Assembly: GCF_009372235.1 (NCBI RefSeq)
Contig: NZ_SULL01000015.1
Span: 144,004 to 208,003, forward strand
Direction: 5' to 3'
Length of the DNA: 64,000 nt
Origin: Dickeya oryzae
Lineage (GTDB): Bacteria > Pseudomonadota > Gammaproteobacteria > Enterobacterales > Enterobacteriaceae
Shown here: in pieces, positions 1 to 9,592 of the stretch
How positions within the stretch are numbered: the first letter of the stretch is position 1
How the letters are laid out: the number at the start of each line of letters is the position of its first letter
Notes under the pieces: generated by a model
Seen by the model: only the letters and a program-made list of their open reading frames with translations
The model's database searches: none
Told to the model about the DNA's origin: nothing
Translations under genes and position numbers: made by a program

Positions 1-288
1 AGTCGATAGTGCCATCTGCAACGCTAGCAACTGACTGAACAGTGCTTCGTTGCGGGTCGCCTGCTCCATCAGCAAGGCGATCTCCTCTTCCAGAAATTGG
101 ATGCGGTTACGCTGACGGGCCAGTTGCCACTCCACCAGCGATACGCTGCCCCGTACCGGGTGTGGAATGCGCAGGCTCTCAACCTGGTGAGCATGACGAA
201 TGAAAAAGTCAGGGTGCTGGTGCAGATGCTGTAACACCAGTTCGTCAGTCAACGCCTGACGTTCAGCCTGCTCTTCCACATTTTTCAT
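1..288 (-). CDS. yigA: DUF484 family protein (YigA-like), partial
   Basis: This reading frame starts at an ATG at 288 and runs off the left edge, so only about 96 N-terminal residues are visible. The protein begins [17 protein letters not shown] and continues with a HPDFFIRH segment and a glutamate-rich helix, as in the DUF484 family. Its molecular role is not known. The ATG overlaps the dapF stop in an ATGA arrangement, which argues for translational coupling. The position directly after dapF is the same as in E. coli, where xerC follows; that gene would lie outside the window. Confidence 0.85.
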   Translation of the reverse strand, partial: MKNVEEQAERQALTDELVLQHLHQHPDFFIRHAHQVESLRIPHPVRGSVSLVEWQLARQRNRIQFLEEEIALLMEQATRNEALFSQLLALQMALST

Positions 289-1109
289 AGATGAATAAAT
301 CCATCATAAACATGGGTTGCCGGGCCGGTCATAAACAACGGATGACCGGGGCCGTCCCAGTGAATGTCCAGTTCACCGCCAGGCAGCTGGACTTTGACAT
401 CCGCTGCCAGCAGCCCCTGTTGGATGCCGACCGCCACGGCGGCACAGGCACCGCTACCGCAGGCTTGCGTTTCCCCCGCACCGCGCTCAAAGACACGCAA
501 CCGGATAAGATGGGGATTGACCACCTGCATAAAGCCGACATTGGCGCGCTCAGGAAAACGCTCATGGTTTTCCAGCAACGGGCCTTGTTCCTCTACCGGC
601 GCGGTATCCACATTATCCACCTGAAGTACGCAATGCGGATTACCCATCGACACCACACCGCACAACACCGTGTGTTCAGCGGCGCGCAAAATATAGGTTT
701 TTTCCGGCTTGGTCGCCCGAAACGGCACCTGTTGCGGTTCAAAGTTGGGCTCGCCCATATTGACCCGCACCAGTTCATCTTCCGTCACCGACAGTACCAT
801 GCGACCGTTATGCGTACTGACGTTGATCTCACGTTTACTGGTCAACCCTTTCAGGCGGACAAAACGTGCAAAACAGCGCGCGCCATTACCGCACTGCGCC
901 ACTTCACTGCCATCGGCGTTGAAGATGCGATAGTGAAAATCCAGCTCAGGATCGTAAGGCGGTTCGACGATCAATAGTTGATCGAACCCCACTCCGCAAT
1001 GCCGATCCGATAAACGACGGATCAGATCCGGTGAAAAGTAGACATTCTGCGTCACGGCATCGACAACCATGAAATCATTGCCCAGACCGTGCATTTTGGA
1101 GAACTGCAT
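285..1109 (-). CDS. dapF: diaminopimelate epimerase
   Basis: The enzyme interconverts LL- and meso-diaminopimelate in the cytoplasm, supplying lysine and peptidoglycan synthesis. The 274-residue product has the family's usual length and starts [14 protein letters not shown]; an in-frame ATG 16 codons upstream is open but lies outside the conserved protein. The two catalytic cysteines are visible at about residue 73 (CGNGARC) and about 217 (ACGSGACA). The gene lies between lptM upstream and the DUF484 gene, whose start overlaps its stop codon. This is the conserved lptM-dapF-yigA order. Nothing looks damaged, and the identification is secure. Confidence 0.97.
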   Translation of the reverse strand: MQFSKMHGLGNDFMVVDAVTQNVYFSPDLIRRLSDRHCGVGFDQLLIVEPPYDPELDFHYRIFNADGSEVAQCGNGARCFARFVRLKGLTSKREINVSTHNGRMVLSVTEDELVRVNMGEPNFEPQQVPFRATKPEKTYILRAAEHTVLCGVVSMGNPHCVLQVDNVDTAPVEEQGPLLENHERFPERANVGFMQVVNPHLIRLRVFERGAGETQACGSGACAAVAVGIQQGLLAADVKVQLPGGELDIHWDGPGHPLFMTGPATHVYDGFIHL

Positions 1110-1197
1110 TTCCTGACCCCGCTGCGTTAAACGGGCGCGGCAGCCATACTGTCGCAACCCGTGAGATTACCCTCAATCACCCTGCGTATTACGGCGG

Positions 1198-1365
1198 CTA
1201 TTGCTGCCGGGCGGATGATGCTTGCGGAGCCTGGGTGTTTTGTTGCTGCGTTTTTTTAACCGGTGCTGGCTGCTCCGGCGGAAAATAAAGCGGGCCTTTT
1301 AAACCACAACCCGCCAGCGACAACACCAGCAATGCCAGTGCGCCCTGACGAAAAAAAGTTTTCAT
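1198..1365 (-). CDS. lptM: small outer-membrane lipoprotein LptM (YifL)
   Basis: This 55-residue lipoprotein has a short positive N-terminus, a hydrophobic signal segment and the lipobox LAGC, giving a lipidated cysteine at about residue 20. The mature part starts CGLKGPLYFPPEQP, the conserved core of the LptM/YifL family, followed by a low-complexity Gln/Pro/Ala tail. Known family members bind the LPS translocon and help oxidative maturation of LptD in the outer membrane. I chose the ATG at 1365 because it directly precedes the signal peptide; an ATG six codons upstream is possible. The gene lies just upstream of dapF and is divergent from cyaY. Confidence 0.9.
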   Translation of the reverse strand: MKTFFRQGALALLVLSLAGCGLKGPLYFPPEQPAPVKKTQQQNTQAPQASSARQQ

Positions 1366-1442
1366 TTCGTTAAAACCTGTCATTCGGATACCTATGCTCT
1401 CTATAATCGCAGGTGGATCATGAAAATCAATAGGAATCGAAT

Positions 1443-1763
1443 ATGAACGATAGCGAGTTTCATCAATTGGCCGACGCGCTGATGCTGAAAGTAGAAGAAA
1501 CGCTGGATCAGTTTGATGGCGATGCGGATATCGATTACGAAACCAATGGTGGCGTGATGACCCTGAGTTTTGAAAACGGCAGCAAGATTGTGATTAACCG
1601 GCAAGAGCCGATGCATCAGGTCTGGCTGGCGACCAAAGGCGGCGGCTACCACTTCGATTATCAGAACAACCGTTGGATTTGCGACCGCAGTGGCAGCGAT
1701 TTCATGACGTTGCTGGCGCAGGCGTGCTCAGAACAGAGCGGCGAAACGATTGATTTCGACTAA
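1443..1763 (+). CDS. cyaY: frataxin-like iron-sulfur assembly protein CyaY
   Basis: The product is 106 residues, the normal length of bacterial frataxin. It has the acidic first helix (residues about 1-30, rich in Asp/Glu) and the conserved strands [21 protein letters not shown] and the WLATK...GGYHF region. CyaY binds iron and modulates cysteine desulfurase IscS during iron-sulfur cluster assembly in the cytoplasm. The gene sits between cyaA and lptM and is transcribed towards cyaA. The convergent end with cyaA holds a strong symmetric hairpin. A purine-rich AGGAAT lies ahead of the start. Confidence 0.96.
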   Translation: MNDSEFHQLADALMLKVEETLDQFDGDADIDYETNGGVMTLSFENGSKIVINRQEPMHQVWLATKGGGYHFDYQNNRWICDRSGSDFMTLLAQACSEQSGETIDFD

Positions 1764-1788
1764 CTCCGGGCAGGTCGTCACCGACACT

Positions 1789-1816
1789 AAAATGGGGCGC
1801 ATTCGCGCCCCATTTT
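1789..1816. terminator. bidirectional terminator between cyaY and cyaA
   Basis: A perfect 12-bp stem (AAAATGGGGCGC / GCGCCCCATTTT) with an ATTC loop lies between the convergent cyaY and cyaA genes. The A-rich and T-rich ends make it usable in both directions. Confidence 0.85.
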
Positions 1817-1869
1817 ATTCGCTCTGTCAGTTCCCCCCGAATGCCCTACGCGGCATTGCCCACGTGGTA

Positions 1870-4428
1870 CTACAGCATCTGCAAGCGCTGGTTCAACACC
1901 AGATTCTTCTTTTCCTCAGATGACGGCGTCACGCACAAATGCGACAAGGCGCTGCTACGGAACGGGATCACCTGTGTGCGGCCATCCAGTTGAACAATCT
2001 GGTAGAACTGCGGCAGGTTGAAATTGATGAAGCTGGAGCCGTAGGTAAAGCGATCATGTGATGAGGAATAGAAGCGGCTGACGTCACGCACCAACTCCTC
2101 TTTGCTGCCTTCACAGTGATGATAGACTTCCACCCGGTTCGACTCATCCAAAATATAGATATTGAAACCCTGGTTATCAGACTGATCTTCAAAGAAGAAT
2201 TGGATAATACCTTCACTGGCGACACCATCCACCACCGGTGGCAGATGAATATGGTTGGTTTCGACCTGAACAGGCAGCCCCTGTAGCTTGTTGTTGGAAA
2301 TCGCGCCGTAAAACTCCACCGCATTTTCCAGTTTCTGCGCCGACACGCTCAGGCGTTCGAAGAACAACCCCCAGGTTTCGCCCGCGACCTTGACCGCCTT
2401 GAAACGGCCCGGTTCCTGACGCGTGCTGGATAAGCGCAGTTCAATGCACTCGGACACCAGTTGCTGCACACGGGTACGGATAAGCCCGCGTAAATGCTGG
2501 CTATAACAGAAGACTTCCAGCGACTCCGGCAGCGCAGCGTCCTGATGCATTTTGCCAAGAATGGTTTTCAGCGCTTCCAGCATCGCCTGCTCACCGCTGA
2601 AGTGCAGGGTCCGCACTTCATTCCAGGAATTGCGGTACAGCAAGTCAATGCTGCCGACCAGACATTGCTGCTGCTGACCGAAGCTAAAGACATCCAACTG
2701 GCGGAAATCGAAATGCACCACCTGATTGCGGAATGTCGCCGTCGGGTCATGTTCCAGGTTGACGATAATCGCCAGATGGCGAATTTCACACGGGCTGTAC
2801 AGCGCTTTCGGCGTGGGTGCCGCTACCCGCAACGGGAAATGGCTGGACACATCCGAAACCAGTTCCTGCAGCCGGGCGATGTCGCACAGTTCATGGCCTT
2901 TAATGTGCAGACGCGTAGACGATGTCAGCAGGCCGTTAAAGTACGCCCAGGCCACCAGCTTGTTGAGATAGCGGTTATATTCCAGCGGCTGATGGCTGAT
3001 GATGGCGTCCATCGACGGCGCCTGATTGTACAGATACCAGCCAGAGCGATTGGCACGCCCGGCAGGCACATAAATAAAGGTCAGATTCGGTTCCGACAGG
3101 TCAGGCGAAATCTGCGGATTCACCAGTGTCACCTTACCCGGCAAGGCTTCAAACGCCGCGTACAGCTTACGGGTCAGTACGCCGATATCCTGCGGACTGG
3201 CACTGACGCTCAGGTTGTTGCGGCGGGCGAAACGGATCAGGTTGCGATAGCTTTGCATCATGGCATCGAGCAATTCGTTGTGCGCTTCGCGCACCTGCCC
3301 AATTTTCCAGTTCGCCCGGTTGTCTAACATCACCAGCCGCTCATCGCTCCATCCCCATGCCTGCACCAGCTGTGTCAGGATCTGGCGACGCCAGGCGGTA
3401 CACGCGCGCTCACGGGAGAGCTTTTCGCACACTTTAAGATAGAAACAGCGACGCACCAGGTCCAGCCGGGTCTGATCATCAATCGCCGTCAGATACTGGG
3501 TCACACGCTCCAGCATCATGCAATACGGATCCAGCCCGAAAGACACGATCTCGCCGTTATGCAAACGCGATTTGATCTCGCTCGACAGCAAACGGGTATT
3601 GGGATATTCCCAGGAGTAGGCTTCCAGCAGCAGCGTTTTCAGCACCGCTTTGTAAGGCGAATCAATGCTCTTATACAACTGCCACAAGCTGGCGCCAAAG
3701 TATTCTTCCGCCGACAGTGCGCTCAGGCCGCCGAGATCCAGCCATTCGTTTGGTGCCAGCGCGCCACGGGCATACAAAGACAGCACATACTCATCGTAGT
3801 GCTCCTCTTCTTCTACCGGCACCATGTTCCACAGGATGCGCTTGCCCGCCATGCGCACCGCCGTGCGATAAAACTCATCCAACAACAAAATGTGTTGGGT
3901 AGAACCGCAGTCTTCGCCACCCAGGCTACCGCTCTCGTTGTGGCGGAAACGGTTTTCATCCATCAGGAAGAAACTGACATCCACCCCCTGACCTGCCGCC
4001 CATTTTTCCAACAACAGGCATTTTTGCTGTAACCGCTGGCGCTCTTCGCTATCCAGCCAGGATTGGTGGCACACCCAAATATCGAGATCGGAACTGCAAC
4101 TCTGCCCGATGGACGAAGTGCTGCCCATCGAATAGACACCGGTGATCGGCAATTCGCCTTTGCGATCCGGCACGGACAACTCACCCCAGCGTAACTCCAC
4201 GCTATCGAGGTAGTGTTGCTGTTTTTCATCGGGGAAGAAAAGACAAATGCCGTGCGGAACCTTGCCTTCCAGATAGCCAGGCATCAACGGATGATGATGA
4301 TGTAATAAAACTGGCAAAAGACTGTAAACCTGCTTAAAAGCCGGTTTCATTGCTTCCAGAGCACGATCCACACGCAGTTGGTTGATCGCATCCAGTCTTT
4401 GCTTCAGTGTCTCGATGTAGAAGTACAA
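1870..4428 (-). CDS. cyaA: class I adenylate cyclase
   Basis: The 852-residue enzyme makes cyclic AMP from ATP and thereby controls CRP-dependent genes. The N-terminal half (to about residue 540) is the catalytic domain, with the nucleotidyltransferase signature [17 protein letters not shown] near residue 100. The C-terminal half is the regulatory region that responds to the glucose phosphotransferase system. The start codon is TTG at 4428, read from the strict conservation of [20 protein letters not shown] with E. coli, whose cyaA also starts with UUG. An AGGCG ribosome site precedes it. Low translation from UUG is known to limit CyaA in E. coli. A CRP-like site lies about 100 bases upstream. 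Confidence 0.97.
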   Translation of the reverse strand: MYFYIETLKQRLDAINQLRVDRALEAMKPAFKQVYSLLPVLLHHHHPLMPGYLEGKVPHGICLFFPDEKQQHYLDSVELRWGELSVPDRKGELPITGVYSMGSTSSIGQSCSSDLDIWVCHQSWLDSEERQRLQQKCLLLEKWAAGQGVDVSFFLMDENRFRHNESGSLGGEDCGSTQHILLLDEFYRTAVRMAGKRILWNMVPVEEEEHYDEYVLSLYARGALAPNEWLDLGGLSALSAEEYFGASLWQLYKSIDSPYKAVLKTLLLEAYSWEYPNTRLLSSEIKSRLHNGEIVSFGLDPYCMMLERVTQYLTAIDDQTRLDLVRRCFYLKVCEKLSRERACTAWRRQILTQLVQAWGWSDERLVMLDNRANWKIGQVREAHNELLDAMMQSYRNLIRFARRNNLSVSASPQDIGVLTRKLYAAFEALPGKVTLVNPQISPDLSEPNLTFIYVPAGRANRSGWYLYNQAPSMDAIISHQPLEYNRYLNKLVAWAYFNGLLTSSTRLHIKGHELCDIARLQELVSDVSSHFPLRVAAPTPKALYSPCEIRHLAIIVNLEHDPTATFRNQVVHFDFRQLDVFSFGQQQQCLVGSIDLLYRNSWNEVRTLHFSGEQAMLEALKTILGKMHQDAALPESLEVFCYSQHLRGLIRTRVQQLVSECIELRLSSTRQEPGRFKAVKVAGETWGLFFERLSVSAQKLENAVEFYGAISNNKLQGLPVQVETNHIHLPPVVDGVASEGIIQFFFEDQSDNQGFNIYILDESNRVEVYHHCEGSKEELVRDVSRFYSSSHDRFTYGSSFINFNLPQFYQIVQLDGRTQVIPFRSSALSHLCVTPSSEEKKNLVLNQRLQML

Positions 4429-4756
4429 GACGTTTCGCCTGCTTATCCCAGTGCCTATAAAGAAGCCGTTGTTTTCCAGACTGCCCTGGATAGATATTGG
4501 AAGAATGGTGGGCAGTGTATTGCTGGAAACGTGATCAATTTAACACCTTGCTGAAAGGGCGTAAAGAAACTAAAGAAAGTCGGATTTGTTTATTGATGCT
4601 TCAGCATTGCACATATTATCGCCGCTTTTGCCACGTGCGGCTATCTCCGGCAAGGGTTTTCTCTCTCCCCACTCTCGTCATTGCGAGGGCCGGGCAACTG
4701 ACACCGGCTTGCCTTCAATGGTACGATGGAAAAAAAGGATCAATACGGTATTAAGC
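4429..4756. other. cyaA-hemC divergent control region
   Basis: This 328-bp region separates the divergent cyaA and hemC genes and should hold the promoters of both. The cyaA side has a CRP-like site at 4530-4545. On the hemC side I see no unambiguous -35/-10 pair. Short open frames here lack family features, and I do not call them genes. Confidence 0.6.
4530..4545 (-). promoter_or_regulatory. CRP-like site upstream of cyaA
   Basis: Read on the minus strand the site is TGTTAAATTGATCACG, matching the CRP pattern TGTGA-N6-TCACA at 8 of 10 conserved positions. E. coli cyaA has an almost identical site at its main promoter, where CRP-cAMP represses cyaA. The same negative feedback is inferred here. 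Confidence 0.7.
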
Positions 4757-5695
4757 ATGGTAGACACTATTCTCAGGATCGCCACCCGACAGAGCCCGCT
4801 GGCACTATGGCAGGCCCACTTTGTGCAGCAACGGCTGGAAGCCTGTCATCCCGGTTTACGGGTGGAACTGGTTCCGATGGTCACCCGCGGCGATGTCCTG
4901 CTGGATACACCACTGGCCAAGGTGGGGGGCAAAGGATTATTCGTCAAGGAACTGGAACTGGCATTGCTGGAAAACCGTGCTGATATCGCGGTACATTCGA
5001 TGAAAGATGTCCCCGTCGAGTTCCCAGAAGGGTTAGGTCTGGTGACCATTTGCGAGCGTGACGACCCGCGCGACGCCTTTGTCTCCAACCACTATGCCAC
5101 GCTGGATGAGCTACCTGAAGGCGCCTGCGTCGGTACCTCCAGCCTGCGTCGTCAGTGCCAGTTGCGCGCCCATCGCCCGGATCTGGTTGTCCGCGACCTG
5201 CGTGGCAACGTCGGCACCCGGTTATCCAAGCTGGATAACGGTGACTACGATGCGATCATTCTGGCCGTCGCAGGGCTTAAACGCCTTGGTCTGGCAAACC
5301 GTATCCGTACCGCCCTCAGCCCGGAACAGTCGTTACCGGCGGTCGGTCAGGGTGCGGTAGGTGTGGAATGCCGACTGGACGACGCCCGTACCCGCGCGCT
5401 GCTGGCACCGCTTAACCATGATGATACCGCCACACGGGTGCTGGCCGAGCGCGCCATGAACACCCGGCTGGAAGGCGGATGTCAGGTGCCTATCGGCAGC
5501 TATGCCGAACTACAGGACGACACGCTGTATCTGCGAGCGTTGGTGGGAGCACCAGACGGTAGCCGCATTATTTACGCTGAACGCCGTGGCCCGCGTCAGG
5601 ATGCCGAAGCGCTGGGTATCGACCTGGCAGATGAGCTGCTCGAACGCGGCGCGCGCGACATTCTGCAATCGGTTTATGGAGGAGCCTCGTCATGA
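4757..5695 (+). CDS. hemC: hydroxymethylbilane synthase (porphobilinogen deaminase)
   Basis: The enzyme joins four porphobilinogen units into hydroxymethylbilane in the tetrapyrrole pathway. The product is 312 residues from the ATG at 4757, starting [20 protein letters not shown]. The frame stays open 57 codons further upstream, but that stretch is not conserved and falls in the control region. The dipyrromethane cofactor cysteine is in EGGCQVP at about residue 242, and the catalytic aspartate lies in the [12 protein letters not shown] segment near residue 84. The stop overlaps the hemD start by four bases (ATGA), so the two are coupled as the first genes of hemCDXY. Confidence 0.97.
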   Translation: MVDTILRIATRQSPLALWQAHFVQQRLEACHPGLRVELVPMVTRGDVLLDTPLAKVGGKGLFVKELELALLENRADIAVHSMKDVPVEFPEGLGLVTICERDDPRDAFVSNHYATLDELPEGACVGTSSLRRQCQLRAHRPDLVVRDLRGNVGTRLSKLDNGDYDAIILAVAGLKRLGLANRIRTALSPEQSLPAVGQGAVGVECRLDDARTRALLAPLNHDDTATRVLAERAMNTRLEGGCQVPIGSYAELQDDTLYLRALVGAPDGSRIIYAERRGPRQDAEALGIDLADELLERGARDILQSVYGGASS

Positions 5696-6432
5696 CGATT
5701 CTGGTTACCCGTCCCTCTCCTGCGGGTGAGCAGCTGGTAGCCCGTTTAAGAATGGCTGGCTTGCAAGCCTACCATAGCCCGTTAATTGAATTTTCTCCGG
5801 GCAGCGAATTATCACAATTGCCCACCCTGCTACAGGCGCTGCGCCCCGGCGATTTGGTTTTCGCCCTGTCGCAGCAGGTGGTGGAATACGCCGATCCAGC
5901 GCTATCCCGTGCCGGAATGGGCTGGCCTGAGTCACTTACCTACTTCGCCGTAGGGCGCTCCACCGGACTGGCGCTGCATACCGTCAGCGGCTTAGCGGTG
6001 CACTACCCGCCGGAACGCGCGACCAGCGAAACCCTATTGCAGTCCCCGGCGTTACAGCACGTCACGGGTAAGCAGGCGTTGTTACTGCGCGGCAACGGCG
6101 GACGAGAATTGTTGGGCGACACATTGCAGCAGCGCGGGGCGCACGTGCGTTACTGCGAATGTTATCAACGTAACCCGGTGGTCTACGACGGCGCAGAACA
6201 ATGCCAGCGCTGGCAACGCCTGAGCATCAACACACTGGTGATCACCAGTGGAGAAATGTTGCAGCAGTTCTATACCCTGGTACCTGACTATTACCGAACG
6301 ACCTGGCTGCTTGATTGTCGGGTCGTGGTAGTTAGCGAACGCCTGGCTGGCGTGGCCCATGAGTTGGGCTGGCGCGATATTCGGATCGCCGATAACGCAG
6401 ATAACGATGCATTGATGCGCGCGCTACAGTGA
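5692..6432 (+). CDS. hemD: uroporphyrinogen-III synthase
   Basis: HemD closes and inverts ring D of hydroxymethylbilane to give uroporphyrinogen III, the branch point for heme, siroheme and cobalamin. The protein has 246 residues, the typical length, and opens [19 protein letters not shown]. Conserved elements include AVGRSTG and [12 protein letters not shown]. Sequence is poorly conserved in this family, so synteny with hemC and hemX is a large part of the case. The last codons and stop are part of a short triplicated sequence described at 6424-6478. Confidence 0.95.
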   Translation: MTILVTRPSPAGEQLVARLRMAGLQAYHSPLIEFSPGSELSQLPTLLQALRPGDLVFALSQQVVEYADPALSRAGMGWPESLTYFAVGRSTGLALHTVSGLAVHYPPERATSETLLQSPALQHVTGKQALLLRGNGGRELLGDTLQQRGAHVRYCECYQRNPVVYDGAEQCQRWQRLSINTLVITSGEMLQQFYTLVPDYYRTTWLLDCRVVVVSERLAGVAHELGWRDIRIADNADNDALMRALQ

Positions 6433-6478
6433 TACCGAATAGCTAGTGATACCAAATAGCTACAGCGATACCGAATAG
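6424..6478 (+). repeat. three tandem copies of the hemD 3' end
   Basis: Three near-identical units of 19, 17 and 19 bases follow each other: CTACAGTGATACCGAATAG (6424-6442), CTAGTGATACCAAATAG (6443-6459) and CTACAGCGATACCGAATAG (6460-6478). The first contains the final Leu-Gln codons and TGA of hemD, so the terminal sequence of the gene was copied into the hemD-hemX gap. Confidence 0.85.
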
Positions 6479-6556
6479 ACTGTTACGCTGCGGTCGTCAC
6501 GCAGCGAAAGAAGAACCCGGACACTTACCATTACCCTGATCATAGGATGTACTCAT

Positions 6557-7684
6557 ATGACGGAACACATTACCTCCTCAACGCCCTCCGAAGAGGTGGT
6601 CGAACGGGCTGAACCCTCCTCGCCGCAAACATCGCCGAAAACGCCCGGCGCACCACGCCACGGTCTGGTGCTGGGTGCTATCGCCATCGTGGTATCGCTG
6701 GCGCTAAGCGGCGGTGTGTACTATTACACCCATCAGCAGATGGTCCGCCAGAATGTCATGCTCAGCCAACTGCAAGGCCAGATTGCGGCGCTGCAAAAAC
6801 AACAATCACAAGCGCAGCAACAATGGCAGCAGACGCTGGACCAACAGGCGAAAACCCTAAGTGCCGATGAACAACGGCTGGCGACGTTGACGCGACAAGC
6901 CGGCGAAATGCAGGAAAAACTGGCGACACTCAATAACAGCGACTCGAAAACCTGGTTGCTGGCGCAGGCTGATTTCCTGGTAAAACAGGCAGGCCGTAAA
7001 CTGTGGAGCGATAAAGACGTCACCACCGCCGGTGCCTTACTGAAGAGCGCGGATGCCAGCCTGGCCGACATGAACGATCCGAGTTTGCTGGAAGTACGAC
7101 GCGCCATTACCCATGACATCAGCATGTTGGCGGGTGTCAGTCAGGTGGATTTCGACGGTATCATCCTGAAAGTGAATCAACTGGCCGATCAGGTAGACAA
7201 CCTGCGTCTGGCGGATACCGATACCGATGAAGCGCCGATGGAAGAAAACGACTCCACCTTGTCGGCCTCAGTGAGTGAATGGCGGCAAAACCTGAGCAAG
7301 AGCTGGCACAATTTCCTGTCGGATTTCATCACCATCCGCCGCCGTGACGACAGCGCTGAACCGCTGCTGGCACCGAATCAGGATGTCTATCTGCGTGAAA
7401 ATATCCGCTCTCGCCTGTTAATCGCCGCACAAGCGGTGCCGCGCCATCAGAATGAAACCTACCGTCAATCGCTCGAAACCGCCGCGACCTGGGTGCGCGC
7501 CTACTTTGACGAAAACGATCCGACCACCAAAGCGTTTCTCGACCAGTTGGATGCGCTAAGCCAACAGTCGGTAGCGATGGACGTGCCGAACGAACTGCAA
7601 AGCCAGCCACTGCTGGATAAACTGATGCAAACCCGGGTTCGCAACCTGCTGGCGCAGCCGTCCGCCACCCCACAGGAGGGCTGA
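6557..7684 (+). CDS. hemX: HemX, membrane protein of the hemCDXY operon
   Basis: The 375-residue protein starts at an ATG with GGATGT upstream. Residues about 1-35 are a Ser/Pro/Glu-rich cytoplasmic tail, about 36-58 form one membrane helix ([21 protein letters not shown]), and about 60-130 are a Gln-rich coiled coil. The rest is periplasmic. Older annotations call HemX a uroporphyrinogen-III methyltransferase, but the fold is not that of a SAM methyltransferase and I see no binding motif; I treat its biochemical role as unproven. It lies between hemD and hemY, with two bases before the hemY start. Confidence 0.92.
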   Translation: MTEHITSSTPSEEVVERAEPSSPQTSPKTPGAPRHGLVLGAIAIVVSLALSGGVYYYTHQQMVRQNVMLSQLQGQIAALQKQQSQAQQQWQQTLDQQAKTLSADEQRLATLTRQAGEMQEKLATLNNSDSKTWLLAQADFLVKQAGRKLWSDKDVTTAGALLKSADASLADMNDPSLLEVRRAITHDISMLAGVSQVDFDGIILKVNQLADQVDNLRLADTDTDEAPMEENDSTLSASVSEWRQNLSKSWHNFLSDFITIRRRDDSAEPLLAPNQDVYLRENIRSRLLIAAQAVPRHQNETYRQSLETAATWVRAYFDENDPTTKAFLDQLDALSQQSVAMDVPNELQSQPLLDKLMQTRVRNLLAQPSATPQEG

Positions 7685-7686
7685 TT

Positions 7687-8883
7687 ATGCTGAAGGTACT
7701 GCTGCTATTTGTGGTGCTGCTGGCGGGCATCGTGGTCGGGCCAATGCTGGCGGGTCATCAGGGTTACGTACTGATCCAAACCGACAATTACAACATTGAA
7801 ACCAGCGTCACCGGGTTGGTGATTATGCTGGTCCTGTTTCTGCTGGCCTTTCTGGCGGTGGAATGGCTACTGCGGCGAGTATTCCGCACCGGGGCGCGCA
7901 CACGCGGCTGGTTCATCGGACGCAAACGCACCCGGGCACGCCAGCAAACTAAAGCCGCGTTGCTGAAACTGACCGAAGGCGACTATCTGCAGGTAGAAAA
8001 ACTGCTCACCCGTAACGCCGATCACGCCGAGCAACCAGTGGTGAATTACCTGCTGGCGGCAGAAGCCGCCCAGCAACGCGGCGATGAATTCCGTACCCGT
8101 CAGTATCTTGAGCGGGCGGCGGAAATCGCCGACGGCGACCAGTTGCCGGTCGATATCACCCGCGTTCGCATTCAACTGGCACGTAACGAAGACCACGCCG
8201 CTCGTCATGGCGTCGATCGTCTGCTGGAAGTGGCACCACGCCACCCGGAAGTGTTGCGTCTGGCGGAACAGGCGTTTTTGCGTACCCACGCCTACAGCGC
8301 CTTGTTGGATATTCTGCCTGCCATGCGTAAAACCCGGCTGCATGATGAACCCTCGCTGGATGAATTGCAGCAGCGCGCCACCATCGGTCTGATGGATCAG
8401 GCAATGTCGGAAGGCGGCAGCGAAGGGTTGAAACAGTGGTGGAAAAACCAGCCGCGTAAAGCCCGCCAGTCACTGGCGATGCAGGTGGCAATGGCTGAAC
8501 GCCTGATCGTGTGTGATGACCCGGCGACCGCACAAGACATCATTATTGACGGGCTCAAGCAGCAGTTTGACTACCGACTGGTGCAGTTGATCCCCCGGCT
8601 CAATAGTGGTCAACCGGAGCCACTGGAGAAACTACTGCGTCAGCGTCTGAAACAGCACAATAACGATGCATTGTTACACAGCACGCTGGGGCAATTGCTG
8701 ATGAAGCATGGCGAATGGCAACAGGCCAGCGATGCTTTCTCCGCCGCACTGGCACTGCGACCAGACGCTTATGACTACGCCTGGTGTGCTGATGCCTTTG
8801 ACCGACTCAAACGCCCTGAAGACGCTGCCCGCATGCGGCGCGACGGCCTGCTGCTGACGTTACAGACATCTCACGACGCCTGA
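7687..8883 (+). CDS. hemY: HemY, TPR-containing membrane protein
   Basis: The protein has 398 residues. Two hydrophobic helices lie at about residues 2-20 and 40-62, followed by a helical domain built of tetratricopeptide-like repeats, for example ALLHSTLGQLLMKHGEWQQA near residue 325. This is the enterobacterial HemY of the hem operon and not the oxygen-dependent protoporphyrinogen oxidase of the same name in Bacillus. A scaffold role in late heme synthesis has been proposed for the family. The gene closes the operon and is followed by a strong terminator at 8894. Confidence 0.93.
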   Translation: MLKVLLLFVVLLAGIVVGPMLAGHQGYVLIQTDNYNIETSVTGLVIMLVLFLLAFLAVEWLLRRVFRTGARTRGWFIGRKRTRARQQTKAALLKLTEGDYLQVEKLLTRNADHAEQPVVNYLLAAEAAQQRGDEFRTRQYLERAAEIADGDQLPVDITRVRIQLARNEDHAARHGVDRLLEVAPRHPEVLRLAEQAFLRTHAYSALLDILPAMRKTRLHDEPSLDELQQRATIGLMDQAMSEGGSEGLKQWWKNQPRKARQSLAMQVAMAERLIVCDDPATAQDIIIDGLKQQFDYRLVQLIPRLNSGQPEPLEKLLRQRLKQHNNDALLHSTLGQLLMKHGEWQQASDAFSAALALRPDAYDYAWCADAFDRLKRPEDAARMRRDGLLLTLQTSHDA

Positions 8884-8893
8884 AGCCCCCCAC

Positions 8894-8921
8894 ACCGGCG
8901 CGACCCCGCGCCGGTTTCGTT
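8894..8921 (+). terminator. terminator of hemCDXY
   Basis: A 9-bp perfect stem ACCGGCGCG / CGCGCCGGT with an ACCC loop is followed by TTCGTTTCG, just after the hemY stop. Confidence 0.8.
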
Positions 8922-8992
8922 TCGCCTATTTTCTTCCACTCGGCTTTCTTCCCCACTTTTCTGATAACCGATTGATTTAGCAAAATAACGGC

Positions 8993-9198
8993 GAAAAAAA
9001 ACGCTTGCCGACCAGCGACAAGCGTGCAATAAAAATCAGGTCTGAAAGACAACTTTAAGGTGCCCCACTCAACATTACGTCCAACCGCGATGAAACAGCA
9101 CTTCATCAATAACCGGACGTCAGGCACCGTAAATGGCTCTGCGTCATTCCCAGGTTTATGAAGCCGAAGCAAACATAGAAGGTGGAATGAGCATCTAC
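8993..9198 (-). ncRNA. glmZ: small regulatory RNA GlmZ
   Basis: Read on the minus strand from 9198, the RNA starts GTAGATGCTCATTCCA and contains GGAATGACGCAGAGCC and ATTTACGGTGCC. These blocks match E. coli GlmZ almost base for base. It ends in a 7-bp stem ACGCTTG/CAAGCGT followed by eight U. The length of about 206 nt equals that of E. coli GlmZ, and the place after hemY is conserved. The block TAATGTTGAGTGGGGCACC near 9075 is where E. coli GlmZ pairs with glmS mRNA. GlmZ, with Hfq, activates glmS (glucosamine-6-phosphate synthase) and is inactivated by RapZ/RNase E cleavage. The 5' end is inferred from homology. Confidence 0.95.
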
Positions 9199-9209
9199 GC
9201 CTCTAATTA

Positions 9210-9226
9210 AGCATGAATGATGCCAA
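9210..9226 (-). promoter_or_regulatory. sigma-54 promoter of glmZ
   Basis: Read on the minus strand, TTGGCATCATTCATGCT has GG (-24) and GC (-12) separated by exactly 10 bases, the sigma-54 signature. It lies about 12 bases before the inferred GlmZ start. A TTAATT just downstream could also serve as a sigma-70 -10 box. Overlapping or sigma-54 promoters for glmZ are known in other Enterobacteriaceae. Confidence 0.8.
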
Positions 9227-9346
9227 CTTTTCAAATCTCACCAGATAAAAATCATTACTCATTGATAAATAAAACATTAAAAGTAGTGAGCCACCAAACA
9301 CCAAAATGATTAACGTGCTGAAAAATCAAGCATTCTGGATCAGAAC

Positions 9347-9364
9347 TGTCGTTAAACAGAGACA
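9347..9364. promoter_or_regulatory. GlrR-type activator site, promoter-proximal
   Basis: TGTCGTTAAACAGAGACA fits TGTC-N10-GACA, the recognition pattern of GlrR, the sigma-54 activator of glmY and glmZ. It sits about 150 bases upstream of the glmZ start, a normal enhancer distance. Confidence 0.75.
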
Positions 9365-9409
9365 CCACAAGCACTGACTTTTATACTCTTTAAAATTCAA
9401 ATGGTTACA

Positions 9410-9427
9410 TGTCTCTCATTGGCGACA
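9410..9427. promoter_or_regulatory. GlrR-type activator site, distal
   Basis: TGTCTCTCATTGGCGACA also fits TGTC-N10-GACA, 63 bases (six helical turns) from the proximal site. A weaker half-match, TGTC-N10-CACA, lies at 9443-9460. The spacing supports binding on one face of the DNA. Confidence 0.75.
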
Positions 9428-9494
9428 CCGCAACCCCCATTCTGTCGCTAAAAAACCACAACCGATACCGGACAGGGATAGCCCAAAAACAATC

Positions 9495-9515
9495 ACCACC
9501 TCCCGAGGAGGTGGT
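9495..9515. terminator. secondary hairpin between glmZ control region and deacylase gene
   Basis: ACCACCTCC / GGAGGTGGT with a CGA loop forms a perfect 9-bp stem. On the minus strand it is followed, after a short gap, by GTTTTTGG. It may back up the stronger terminator at 9524-9554. Confidence 0.5.
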
Positions 9516-9523
9516 TTAACACT

Positions 9524-9554
9524 GACAACAAAACGGCCACGGTAACCGTGGCCG
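9524..9554 (-). terminator. terminator of the succinocysteine operon
   Basis: On the minus strand a 9-bp stem CGGCCACGG / CCGTGGCCG with a 3-base loop is followed by TTTTGTTGT, 39 bases after the last gene of the operon. It shields the glmZ control region from read-through. Confidence 0.8.
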
Positions 9555-9592
9555 CTGTCATCAATAAGGATAAGACGGGAATAACGACGGAA

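Noticed and set aside
2494..3327. 277-codon open frame opposite cyaA
   Set aside because: Antisense shadow; the minus strand encodes conserved CyaA throughout.
8807..9172. 121-codon minus-strand frame spanning the hemY end and the GlmZ region
   Set aside because: It runs through two terminators and the sRNA, and its sequence has no protein features.
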